Shown here: one piece after another, positions 47,201 through 58,137 of the stretch
How the letters are laid out: every line of letters starts with the position of its first letter
How positions within the stretch are numbered: position 1 is the stretch's first letter
NCBI GenBank assembly: GCA_018417955.1
Contig: JACTVC010000026.1
Coordinates: 310,001 to 374,000, forward strand
Source: Laccaria trichodermophora
Lineage: Eukaryota > Basidiomycota > Agaricomycetes > Agaricales > Hydnangiaceae
DNA length: 64,000 nt
Direction: 5' to 3'
The notes under the pieces: generated by a model
What the model was told of the DNA's origin: nothing
Database searches by the model: none
The model's input: only the letters and a program-made list of their open reading frames with translations
Program-made: the position numbers and the translations under genes

Positions 47201-50193
47201 TTACGGTCAACGGCGCACGAAGCAAAGCTCTGCAATCATTGACGTTTCGTGATATTATTTTACTTGTGAAGAACGCCTACTTTTGCATCGCGAAGACCAA
47301 AGTTAGCTCGCCGGATAGCAAGTTCTACCTTATACTTCTTGGGACAGACCGCCTTGAATCGACATTCGGCCTTGTCAGATCAATGGTTGGGACTGACAAA
47401 AATGCCGATATCCTCCAGCTTTCCACACGCCTCTCACATGCTGTCGAATGTCTGAATATATTCGAGAAACACCCTGAATGGGACCGTGGCCCGAAGCGAC
47501 TCAAGCTTATGGCTGTTACGGATGGAAATGGTGATGTTGTAGCGAAGGTTGACCACATAAACCCAAGCTCATGGACGGGCGATGTCCGAGTTTCCAATGT
47601 TTCTTTGGCGACATCTTGGAATCTTGGCCGAAAGATGGTCCAATCCGCATTCCCAATGCACAAAGATCAACATAAAATCGGCACTTTGCTTTCAGGGCTT
47701 GATGAAGCAGGCTTGGATATGGCTGCTCCATTTGGCATTGATCTCGAAGACGAGGAACCCCCTGAAGAGGATGAAATGGATGAAAACGACGATGTGCATG
47801 AAAATGCACCTGAACGTGAACGATTCGATTTGGAGCAGCCAGCCTTTGGCGTAGGAGAAGCTCCACTTCTTGACCTCGAGGACCATGTCGCTATTGAAAG
47901 TAACCGCGATGGGAAAGGAAAATTTGATCCTTTTGTTGAAGTTGACGGCAAGATGGTCTCAAAACCTCGTGCATTGCGAGAATTGTGGAAAGCCCTGATC
48001 TCGTCACGTCCGGGATCAACTGATCGTCTCGGTCGAGTTGCAGGCCTTACCAGGTTTACTGTCAATGCACCTTCAACTGCCGACGAGAGCTCACTTTCCG
48101 TTGGGGTTATATCTGACAAACGTTCCTTATTTGTCGGCGACCCTGTGGCAACGTTGATCAAGTGCGAAGGGAATCTCTTCCTTGCAATCGTTCAAGTTAA
48201 CGACATCATTATTGATCGCGTGTCTGTTTTGGAGATCAGGCCCGATTTTCTTCTTGAGTCGACGGTCATGGTTCAATTTCAGATATACCAACTGCTGGAA
48301 GTAACTGATCCCAGTGATCCAGACCACAACGACGCCGACTGGAAGTGGAACCGTTCTATGGAAAAGTTGGTTCTGAAAACTCGAGGTTGTTGCATCCAAG
48401 TCATAGATCCTGCCGTGTCGACCCGTGTATCTTTTGAGCCAGTATATTTATTCAAGACTGACGAGTTGCGCGGTCTTGCGGCATCTCTTTTTGATTCAAT
48501 ATCAGCAGAGGAGCGATTGCGAATTCCAAAGGTCAAGCGGTCAGATTGTTTTCCATATCAATATCAAGGTACGCAAATAGTTTAATCGTGATTCGTCATG
48601 ACATGTACTCATCCCATTCCTGGAACAAAGGGCAGGCCGCTTTTATTTGCGAGGGTGAAGGCATGGATAGAAGAATTCCTGACGTGGAATCTGACCATTG
48701 CCCTCAATGCCGTCCAACCTTTTCTTGGGATCGCAAGAACCCGCATAAGTTGCTCGAGCACGTTGGCGCCCATCTTCTTTTAGACAATTCCCTTGACACG
48801 TCACTTGAACTATGTGGCCTTTGCTTTCGTCCATCTCCTCTCTGCGTTTTCTACCTACGAAAAGGAAAGGGAGTTGGCGCGTCGCAACAAATCGACTTCG
48901 AAAGATCGCGCTGTCCTAATCTCATCAAACCATTTTCTTACCAGTCAGCCGCCACAGAATCAACCAGCTCCCCGTGTACCAATGTGCCGGTTGTGTGTCA
49001 TCTCTGTCCTTCGAGTTCAGGTGCCGTCTGGAAGTACAATATGAAAGCCCACTTCAAAAATAGCCATCCAACTTTGAAGTTCCAGGATTTCTCGGCTCCA
49101 TTCGCAATATCCAACTCAGAGCAGAAGGGTCTTGCAAACGTTTGGGGGAAAAGGTATAAAAAGAGAAGAAATAACAAAAGAACAAAGCCCAAAAGACCGC
49201 TGGCCATCTCCGAAGCTCATAGCACTCGGCAAGTCTTTTCGTGAGTGTATTTTAGCCTTTGTCATCGTCGTTCATGTCCTCGACGACACCACTTTGTTTA
49301 TCTAGAAATATCATAACGGATCATCCGGCTGTCATGGAAGTATCAGAAAATGAAGACCGAGATGTGGCATTTCCATCTGACTCGGAATCCAGCTCGAATT
49401 CCGACTCGGATGACGATGAACAAGATTCTGACATTTATGAACCAGACGATTGTGTTGTAACGCAAGAACTTGCAGTCCATTCTGTAGATTCACAACCCCC
49501 GGTGACTGAAATCGAAACACCTCAAGACGATGAAGAGTCTGCAACCAGTAAGTCATTCGGTAATTCCTTCTGAGTCTGACCAACATGACACACTTGTACT
49601 AGCCTCCGGGTCCACATCGGCGGTGACTGGATCCCATGCCCTAATCGCAACAAATCAAACCGAATTCAGTCTTGATCCACTTCCGACGCGTCGTGGACGT
49701 ATTCGAAGGACTCGGGATATGGCGGACATATACGCCTGCATTTGCGGGAACGTTGTTGAGAGCGAGGCAAGGGTTCAGGGCTCGAGTACTGCTATGCGCT
49801 GCGAGTTTAATGGGTGCGAAACATCTTGGGTAAGTTATTCGCGACGTTTACTTGCGATTCAAATTTAACTTGAATGTTGTCGTTGCGAACAGTTTCACCT
49901 TGCTTGTTTCAACTATATCTGCGCCCCAAGAAAATGGCGTTGTGAGCTCCACGAACGCACAAAGCGCGCCCGTATGGCTTGACAGGTATGCTAAACTGTG
50001 GTACGACACCGTTGCGTAGATGCCTTGTTCTTGAAATATTATTTTTTCTTGATATACCTAATATGGATATGTTTTTCCTTGAAATATATATGACATATCC
50101 ATTTTAGGCCTCAGAGAGGGGGGGGGGAGGTCCGAAATGGCTTAGAAAAAAAAATCTACCCCGTGTTGTTTCTGAAATCCCGGGGCCCCCTTG
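44254..50193 (+). mobile_element. Complete P-superfamily-like DNA transposon, 5,940 bp
   Basis: Bounded by a perfect 17-bp inverted repeat, CAAGGGGGCCCCGGGAT (44254-44270 and 50177-50193), with weaker similarity inward (ACCCGAGGTAG versus ACACGGGGTAG), and flanked by the 8-bp direct duplication ACTACACG (44246-44253 and 50194-50201). Inside is one gene of seven exons with no frame break. Eight-base duplications and CA...TG ends fit the P superfamily, and hAT or Zisupton-like groups share the duplication length. Intact ends, duplication and reading frame point to a recent insertion that may still be active. Confidence 0.85.
44518..49982 (+). CDS. Transposase, P-element-like RNase H fold with C-terminal PHD-type finger
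   Basis: Exons 44518-44532, 44580-46427, 46489-48568, 48631-49240, 49306-49547, 49603-49829, 49893-49982; introns 47-65 nt; phases close to 1,703 aa. N-terminus: CPECN...H...C cluster (about 20-45), probably DNA binding. Candidate catalytic region: IDELKV (about 565), SDGESRRG (about 684), then ADKDYKHIMKRLRNLL, and GTDRLESTFGLVRS (about 905), which resembles the D-x-L/I-E-x-x-FG-x-x-R block of P-element and THAP9 transposases. An acidic linker follows (DEEPPEEDEMDEND). Zinc-type CxxC clusters occur at about 1340-1500. The last 80 residues (YACICGN...CEFNGCETSWFHLACFNY...WRCELH) have the spacing of a PHD finger. The family call is by motif order only; catalytic residues are proposed, not proven. 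Confidence 0.75.
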
Positions 50194-50201
50194 ACTACAC
50201 G
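50177..50201. repeat. Right inverted end and target duplication
   Basis: Inverted repeat 50177-50193, then ACTACACG at 50194-50201. Confidence 0.88.
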
Positions 50202-50481
50202 CGATCAAGACGGCGACGGCATTATCCGAATTTGCGAACTTGAACTAGGCGAAGTTTGTGGTCCACGAATATCCTGTGATTCTGTTCGGGAAGGCCTGGC
50301 CCAACACGCTCGCACGCACGGCGCGAAGTTCGTGGATGCAAAGGAGTACACTTCGCGGCTGTCGGAGATAGTCGCTCCTAGTCCATTCGCAAAAAAAAAG
50401 ATGGACATTTTCGTGAGTACTGGCGTGACATCATTTCAGGAAGAAGCCCTCCGTCCCGCGATGTTCATTGAATGGCCCTAG

Positions 50482-51307
50482 TCCTTGACTCAAGTCTTCG
50501 GAGCCTCGATGGAGTCATAGATGGCTCTCCCAGTTGACGGCGTCCACCGGTAACACCAGATCGCAGCGAGGACGACGGGATATGCTATGTAAGCCGCACA
50601 GCCTTGAGCGCCTTAGAAGGGGAGTCTAGAACAAAGAAAGTGGGACGAGTGGCACAGCGTTGCATGCGGTAAGACCTTGAGGGGCGTCGTTCCGTGGACC
50701 ACACATGGTTTGCAATAAGGACCAGACCGACACGTTGAGGAAAAAGAGGGTGCCCGTCAACCAGCAGCCAGCAAGAGAAGGACCGCTCTCCTTCAGACGG
50801 CGAGCCTGGAAAAGCACTGCCAACAGTGCGAGTGGTATGCACCGCATTCGCCCAAGTGACATTCGTATGGGAAGCACTTAGACGCCCGTATGTATCACGT
50901 TCGTGCCTCCTCAGTCGAATTATTTTTCGTAGAAAGGAACACAGAAGTAAATCCCTTTACAATCTTCCGAGCCAGTGGCTACCATGTGCAGTTAGACAAA
51001 CTACATGACAGAGGGAATGGTCACGTACTAACATATACCACCCTTTGGAACGTGCTTAGTGCAAGTGTCATCCTGGATCGAAAGATGTTATGGATATCAA
51101 CCTTTCTCCAGATAAGTAGACCAGATGAGATTATCGTTCGGTAGATGAACTGGAAGTTATCAGCACATCCTGAGTTCAAGCGGAAACAATAACTTGTTTT
51201 AGATCGGGTTTTGGGGAAGCGATAGTTTCATCAAGTAGTCGGATGAGGGATGAAAATCATGGGCAAGACTTACATTGTAACGGCCTGGTAAGTACACTAC
51301 ACAGGTG
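50482..51307. other. No firm gene
   Basis: A minus-strand frame at 50626-50877 contains a hydrophobic segment (GTLFFLNVSVWSLLQTM) and could be an exon of a membrane protein. Not resolved. Confidence 0.3.
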
Positions 51308-52123
51308 CTAAGGCCGCTTGCTTGGCCGCTCTTGTTTTTCCCCATCCACCCAGACATCAACCTTTTCGTCATCAAAAGCTACAAACCCCCTGATCGAAGC
51401 ACATTCTAACGTTGTAGTCGGATACCACCAGATTGCGTCCTTGATAGTCTCTCCAGATGATAAGACGATACTGTAATATTGTGCTCCTCCCTAATTTACG
51501 GTTGGAACATCAATTGTGTATCGTGACAATACGTAAAACGATTGAAGAACCTTGTATGGACAGGCAGTCGTTGTGTCAGAGGGCTCCCATAGATCCATTC
51601 GACAATCGGTTTTAGGGATGTATGTGCGGGCGGGAAGACCGGTCTCGAAAAGGAGATGCGGCGCGCGAGTGTTGGCTATCTCAAGTCCGTTGACCTCAAT
51701 TCGGACGTGTCTTGATGACTGGAGAATGTCCACGCGCTGTTTGTAAAAAAAGGTCAGCCAATCGCGTCACATACTGAGTAAGTTAATACTACGAACCTTA
51801 TAAGGATCCTTTGGATGAACGAAAATTTGCTCATCTTCCTCAAACCACGCGTCCATCTTGTCAAACGCGATTGTGAACAGCCCAGACAGCTCATTGGTAA
51901 AATACCGAGTGAGGGCTTTCCGCCCTTTGACGGAGACGCCGACGTTATAGATTGCCAGCTCATCAGTGACATCTGAGACTTCCAAGTACCAGTTGGGTAG
52001 GCATTGCTCGTCAAAGAAATAAATAGGATAGTTTGGTTGAAGCCAACTATGATCTTACAAATTCAACTTTTAGGCGTCTTCAAATGGCACTAGCACTCAC
52101 CTGAGACGCGTCGAATGTAACAT
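51308..52123 (-). CDS. DUF427 domain protein
   Basis: Exons 52123-52101, 52046-51797, 51736-51551, 51490-51308; introns 54, 60 and 60 nt; 213 aa. The family signature is clear in the second half: VRIEVNGLEIANTRAPHLLFETGLPARTY, then TACPYKG, IKDAIWWYPTTTLECASI and GFVAFDDEKVDVWVDGEKQ. The first half is a partial second copy of the fold (RYFTNELSGLFTIAFDKMDAWFEEDEQIFVHPKDPYKRV), as is usual in fungal and bacterial two-domain members. Biochemical role of DUF427 is not established. The very short first exon (MLHSTRL) is a guess. Confidence 0.85.
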
Positions 52124-52421
52124 GGAATGCCTCAACTTTGAAAAAAAAAAAAAAAAGGGGCACTCACACAAGTTTCGCTTTCCTCGTGTCTACAATGCAA
52201 ACCCCGGAGATGTACACCCTAACTCGCTTTGCACAGTCCTCGATGTGCGGCAGAGAGGGAAAGAAGAGCATGGCAGCTGGTTGATGGATAGGAGCACTGA
52301 GTAAGCTCTGTAATGTAATCACGTGTTTAGCCAATATTCACTGCTACCACGCCGAAAGAGGGACGTTTCGCCCAATAAGTATGTTGCATCGCCGACTTTG
52401 GTGCACGCTGGGGTAAGTACA
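52124..52421. other. Short spacer with an A-run
   Basis: Contains a 19-base A-run near 52142. No gene. Confidence 0.4.
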
Positions 52422-53092
52422 TTAGACGCATTTACAACACCCCTTAATAAGGCCATCATCACAAGGACAACAACTTCTGTCCTTCACAGAGCCAATTCGG
52501 AAGCTATCATCTTTGGGAGCCTGATGAATGATGTTTTATGAATCCAAGTCCAAGACGCGCTAGCAAACGACAACTGTACTCACTTCGCTGCCCCGGAAAT
52601 GCATAGCGAGATCGAGGAGAGTGTCAACTTTGCGAATCTGGTGAATGGCCAATGAATTCCGAGTTGAAAGCAAGTTGAGAACTTCATGAGTATACGAACC
52701 CAAACATCTCGACGGTGCCACTCATCAGCAGCAGGGTTGAGTAGGGTTTTGACGTAACGGGCAGGCTAATGAACGATCAATAAGTCCTAGGTAGTTCAGG
52801 CATTCAGAAAATGCTACTTCTACATACCTCGTTGCCCCGAAAGCTGTCCGTTTTGTCTCCCAACCCAAGAGCCTGAGAAACAGGTAATGCTCTATCAATC
52901 GCTCAATCATAAGGGAATGACACCAACCTCCGCGTCAACGCCCTGAACAGGTTCCTAGCATCGGTGCATATCAGAATTCCTGACAGGCTTATTCGACACA
53001 GCACCCACCTTGGGAAGGGCTGGAACAGCTAATACAACGTAGCTAACAGAAGGAAGGGCAGCTATAGATGAGAAAAGAACAGTAGGCTTCAT
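52422..53092 (-). CDS. Small secreted cysteine-rich protein
   Basis: Six short exons, all phase 0: 53092-53009, 52954-52928, 52872-52828, 52765-52700, 52637-52584, 52520-52422; 124 aa. The first 24 residues form a signal-peptide-like stretch (MKPTVLFSSIAALPSVSYVV) with a probable cut after an Ala near VLAVPA. The mature part is charged (EALGLGDKTDSFRGNE, WHRRDVWIRKVDTLLDLA) and ends in a six-Cys cluster, CCPCDDGLIKGCCKCV, at the very C-terminus. I do not recognise the family. No open frame longer than 33 codons exists per exon, so automatic callers may miss it. Introns of 53-63 nt have good GT/AG ends. Confidence 0.7.
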
Positions 53093-53476
53093 AACGGGCG
53101 TCGAATGGGAATGAATATCGAGGGCAGTCTAGTTATTAGCGCAAGCAATATTTCTCACGGTCGACTTCTCATCTTCGAAACCGACGGTGTTTGCGTTCTA
53201 CGCCATTGCGGAATTGCATGACCAGATGGTGAAGGAGGGTGGAGTCTAACTGATTCTCCGCGGAATCGGTCAATAGGCCCCCTGGACCTGTTCCAAGGAA
53301 ACGCAGTGAGCATCGTATGGAACATCACGCTGATGACCCACCTGAACCCGACTTGAACTTACTGGGAACGACGGCCTGTCCGCTATCATTGATGAAATCC
53401 CAAGCTCGGGGAGAAATTATGCGGAGATAGCCTTCATTCTCACTTCACTGATAAGCGTGGATCGATACACCTTCGG
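53093..53476. other. Spacer, no gene seen
   Basis: 5' flank of the secreted-protein gene; short frames only. Confidence 0.35.
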
Positions 53477-53911
53477 TCAGACTGGGCACAAGGTGATGAG
53501 CAGTTTCACTGAGCCCAAGAGACTAGCATCGCACCTCATTGCTTCCACCGTGGCAGGAAGTCTTTGCCTCTTAATAAGAGTTTGATACTGAAAAGTGTCC
53601 GCTCCTAGGTGCTCAGTTGGCCAAGAGACTCGGATCGGAACGAGCTGGAAGTTGGCTGGAAGTACACAAATCGTCCGAAGACGAAATCGAGAACCTTTCT
53701 TGAGCTGGAAAGTGCAAAGCAGAGAACGGACCACTCGCTGAGAACTTACCGAGTCCATCCGGTACACCCATCTATCCGAACCCAAGAGCGTTCTATTGGC
53801 AATGCCATTGGGGAGGTACAGTCCGCTCGAGGTTGTGTGCTCGCCAGGCCGTGTTCCCCACTCCTGAGAGTTTTGGTTGTGTTCAGGTTTTGTTGAAGAG
53901 GTCGGATTCAT
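53477..53911 (-). CDS. Unknown protein, possibly two exons
   Basis: Open from ATG 53911 (MNPTSSTKPEHNQNSQEWG). A possible 51-nt in-frame intron (53752-53702 region) would join WVYRMDS to KGSRFRLRTICVLPANFQL. No domain recognised. The 3' end is uncertain. Confidence 0.35.
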   Translation of the reverse strand: MNPTSSTKPEHNQNSQEWGTRPGEHTTSSGLYLPNGIANRTLLGSDRWVYRMDSVSSQRVVRSLLCTFQLKKGSRFRLRTICVLPANFQLVPIRVSWPTEHLGADTFQYQTLIKRQRLPATVEAMRCDASLLGSVKLLITLCPV

Positions 53912-54106
53912 TGTTTGGCACCTCCCGTATCTATATACATAGCAGCGCCGCAAACAACCGACCAAGCACAACCTCGCAAAAGTGATGAAGTACTTGATCT
54001 TATTCTTAATAAGTATCGTACACAAGCCCTACGATCGAGTCACACCTGACGCAGAAGTTAATCATCATAATGATCATAGAACATGCGAAAAACGACTCAC
54101 CAACTT

Positions 54107-54910
54107 TCAAGAACATCGAGATACGACGACGTTGACCAAAGCCTGGGCCGACGCTGGCGAATCCGAGAGATGAAAAACACTTGCTCCCCGCTCTATCCAA
54201 TTTTTTAGGTATTTCTTCTGCAATTCATTGGTACGCTTGTTGAACGTTTGAGGGGGAAGCTTTTCAGATCTTGTAGTCGCATAAACGACAGCTTTGAGGC
54301 TTTGGAAGGATTCAAGAATCTGATTGAGCGTCTCGCTACATATCTTGGTGTCGGTTATGTCATGCAGATAAATGAGGCCACCACAGGTTTTTCCGGGACG
54401 AGAGCTTGATCAAATTAGATGCGAAAAGAGACGAAAGAGCGCAGGGAACTCACCAAGAATTTAGCCAGGCAACCATACGTTGCAGGATCTCTTTATCGGA
54501 ATGATCGGTACTGTTGAAGCCCGGGGTATCGACAAGGACCAGGCGTCTCCTTGTATCTTGCGGATAGGGTATGGTGAAAGGTTTGAGAGCCAACGTGCAT
54601 GAATTGAGTGAATGGCTAACTGGGGCCAAATTTTGATTCAGGTAAGAATTGATGAACTATTGATCAACGTAACCGACATGCCAGAGATATAGCCCAACGA
54701 TAAGTACCCACCGTGCTCCTTCCAGCTCCCGTTGTGCCCATGACTCTGTGTAGTGGTCGGCGTGATTCAACCAATGCTGGGTGAGGGAGATACATACAGG
54801 ACGACGATATCCCCTTCACGGGCGTCAGAAAGCAACTCATCTCGAGGTTTTGATTTCACCTCGTTTTGTGGTTTTGACTTTTTAGCGCCTCGAGAGTTCT
54901 TGTTTCCCAT
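54107..54910 (-). CDS. GTPase H, AIG1/Toc34-like with altered Walker A
   Basis: Exons 54910-54798, 54745-54712, 54656-54454, 54404-54107; introns 52, 55 and 49 nt; 215 aa. Same exon plan as the 11-22 kb cluster (34-nt and 203-nt exons) although 32 kb away. N-terminus is Lys/Arg-rich. The P-loop reads GTTGAGRST (41-49): the invariant Lys is Arg 47. G3 is DTPGFNSTD and G4 is TTRS, not TTKW. The protein stops shortly after the G domain (ALVNVVVSRCS), without the helical tail. The frame is otherwise clean, so it may be a GTP-binding-impaired member or early decay. Confidence 0.8.
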
Positions 54911-56080
54911 ATTTTATTCACGAAATTTTGACGAGGATGATGATGGAAGATTCCGAGTTGGCGTTCAAGATGGTAGTTAACTTGGGAGATGGGTGAGTGA
55001 GGAGGGTTGGCTCATTAGCCCAACCCAACTGTTGTACTGCCATGCGGGAAGCAACGTGATGCCTTGACAGAGACCATGCCTGAAAGGCGTTGCTGGGGTG
55101 AAAATCAAGGGCCCGAATTCGTAAGCAGAACGGAATCTTTAGATGTGTTTCGCCATGAGGAAACTCCGAAAAGGTCCGTCATAATGCATGCTCCATACAA
55201 AGCGGTTTCATTTTCCCATTGCGAGAGCGCCCAGTTGGCCGATAGAGATTGGGATTTGCATAAGCAGGAGAGCCTCACGAGTTGCAAGGAAACATCATCT
55301 AAAACGTGAAATTTGTGAGTTGAACAAGGCGTCAGCATGGATTGAGTCTGACACTCACTGCAAGTCAAAAGCGCGTTCATCGACCCAGTTGCATTCCTCG
55401 GACATGGAAACGTCTGTGCGTCTTCCGGCTCTTGTTGAGTCCCAGACGTATTCTCCGAGATGAGCCGGGATGGTATAGGCTTGAGGAACACTGGACGTTG
55501 TACGCTCGAAAACCAGTCAACATTGCGGTAGACTTGAGGTTCCATATCGCAGGCTCAAGAACCACTGTATGGCTCGAATTGATTAATAGAATAGAAATTG
55601 CGTTGTTCAATGAGCAGAGTCTAGCCAAAAGACGGCCGTGTGTGAGTTGAGCCTGTAGTTCAACATGGGGGATTCTCACACATTTCTTGCGTTTGGAGTA
55701 GCCTCGACGATGATTTGCTGCTATTACCAACGTTTGAAAATGGGCACCCATGGTTTGAAAGGAGTTGCAGTCCATTTGGAGCGAGTCAACATGGTGGTGA
55801 GTGGTGAATAGACCGGTGACCGTCTGTATATGAAGAAAGTCCTGCGATATACAGAAGCTCATATACAGGCTGGTCACGAGCCTAAGTGGTGAAGAGGTAT
55901 ATACTATATTCCCTACTTGAAGGTCACGGGTTTGCCACGGCAACTCTTACCCTCCCCCATTTCGCAGATAACATTATATGCACAGCGATCCGAGTGTGAC
56001 TTCCATACCAAGATTGATATCGCTATTCCAAGAGGAGCCAATAACTTAACGTGTTTACAACCCAACTCGAGTCTCTAACC
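54911..56080. other. Unassigned, partly coding-like
   Basis: Minus-strand frames at 55105-55545 and 55377-55943 overlap and look like exons of one gene (EPQVYRNVDWFSSVQRPVFL), but I could not close a model or name a domain. The left end of element copy 2 begins at 56081. Confidence 0.3.
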
Positions 56081-58124
56081 ATGTCGGAAAAATCCCAATT
56101 AGCATACGAGTCATTGCGGCAGCTGATGAACTTACGAGTGTTGATCAGTCTCCGAGGGAAGACATATTAGCATGTTATCAGGTCATGTAACCTCGCGCTA
56201 ATCACTAGCAAGTGCTGAGAGGTTTCCGCATTCGAGCACATCAGTATTTATTAGGTTGTATCACTCTACGCTAATCTTGGGTATCCTTCATAATTCCTCT
56301 TAAGTATGTAGATAATTTGTATACAAATAAAGTATCTGGTACTGCAAAAGAGGGGATTGATTGAAGCAATGGGTGCGGATAAATGTAGGTATACACCAAA
56401 CTTCATGTTTATCGAAACCTCACGCATATCGGTGGGTCTTGCAATAGCAGCATTTCCGCTCCAGCCTCTCAACTTGGAGCTTCCTAGACTTCTTAGCATG
56501 TGTTGGACAACGCGACTTTGGTAGGAAAATTTGTACAAGTCAACTTAGAGTGCAGTCTGGGAAGCTGTTGGTGTTCGTAGCCGGCGCCGCACTCGGTTGA
56601 CATCATGCGTCATTTTGTTAGAAATTCACTACAAACTGTCAAGGTGGAGCAGCCCCACAAACATTGACTCGATGCTGGAATATATAAAGGGAAAATCAAC
56701 CCACCACGGACGCAGTCGCATAATCAAACTCCCTCGGATTCCGAGAACATGCCAGCTCTCAGATCTCAGCATGGACCCTTCCCAAGCCGACTTGTTCAAG
56801 GTGACTGTCCATTGCCACGCGGCGTTTAACTGATACCACGTGATTGCATTTCGGAGATTGGGCAGTGAAGACAAGAACGACCTTCACTCCCACCACCCCG
56901 CCTCCTATCTATTTCATCATACACGACGGATCTAACCCCTTCTCTCCACAGCTTTGTTCAGCGTACTTGGGCATCGCAATGCCAATAGCCGGCATGCACC
57001 TCTACTCCAATTCACACAACCCCTCTCCATTCAAGCTCTCATGGGCATCAAGAGTCTATACGACGCGAAACCCGTCTCCATCCACTTACTCGGGAACCCA
57101 GCCATGGGTGAGCTCATACCTTTCCTACCAGATCTGCTTTCACTTCGCTGCCTGGCAACTCCCCTTCCTTCCAATCGAGGTGACGCGTCGAGAACGGTCG
57201 GGCAGGTAGCAGCCTGCAAGGCAGACGCTAGGGCGGCATGGACTCGGACAGAACGTAGGCTGGCAAGAAGATTGCGCCCAACGGACGGAGCTGAAGATTA
57301 TCCTGCCTAGGTAAGTCGTCCGTTTGGCGCTGTGGGTAAAGATGCTAATGTACTCACTCAGCGTCAACGGCTACCGATCTCATCAACGACTTTGCTCGCG
57401 CAGTCTCCGTTTCGCGTTAACGGGGACGATCTTCAAGCGATAGCCCAATAAACGGGCTGCCGTAGACCCCTCGTTTGGATGCAGGATTGTGGCGGGGAGA
57501 GTTGGGGCGCACGCTGGATCAACGCTCGTTTGGAAGCAGGATTGTGGCGACGAGGGTTCAGGCGCACGCTGCAGAGAAAAGGTCAGTTGTGCAACCTGAA
57601 GATTGACGAAACTTACGTTGCACAACCTAGTTCGTCGATTTCTCACAAGTCCAGGCCGTCACTACGTCTTGACAGTGCCCGAGTCCTCAGACGACAGGTC
57701 AGGTCCGTTCGGATTCTACGAGAGCTGGCAGTGAGGCAACACCAGTCTAGTATCTGCCATTATGTAGTGCACACCAAGCTCGAATGCATTGATTTAATGT
57801 TCTGTTTGGTGTGAGATCTAAATGTTATGCTCGAAATCTGGAAAAGATTCTGGTCCCAGATCATAGTTCGTCAACCTGACAGGCCTGACAACCACGGTAA
57901 GTTCTTCTCTGTGCTTCAATGTTTTACCAGAAAGAATAACTACTAACACCCACCCTCAGTACTAAAATGTCCGACAACAGTGGTAATTACTGATCCAAGC
58001 GAGGGGGTCTATCACACCCATACGCACGTTCTGTGGCTGAAATCCATCCTGAAATACTGATGACCTGATGCGCACATATGAGCACCATATTGGCACATCT
58101 AGGTTTTTCTCGGATTTTCCGACA
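56081..58124. mobile_element. 2,044-bp element, copy 2
   Basis: Direct-orientation copy of 41394-43437 at an offset of 14,687; the one difference I found is C at 58000 in place of T. Same inverted ends. Its right end lies 13 bases from the stop codon of the ABC transporter gene (58138-58140), so it sits in that gene's 3' UTR or terminator region. Confidence 0.82.
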
Positions 58125-58137
58125 CACTCCACCAACT

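Larger units (their letters stand above)
44219..50481 (+). pseudogene. Older ORF split by the P-like transposon
   Basis: ATG 44219 starts MNGSAVKTRTT, which runs into the element after the 8-bp ACTACACG. The same 8 bp sit after the right end, and the frame continues as RDQDGDGIIRICELELGE to a stop at 50481. With one copy of the 8 bp, the two flanks form one open frame of about 113 codons. No known domain. May be an exon of a larger gene. Confidence 0.5.

Noticed and set aside
44518..49982. KDZ (Kyakuja/Dileera/Zisupton) transposase
   Set aside because: Eight-base duplications and a PHD finger would fit, but the usual KDZ core (an YD-I/V-x-C-Q type motif) is not seen, whereas the D-R-L-E-x-x-FG-x-x-R block fits P-like enzymes better.
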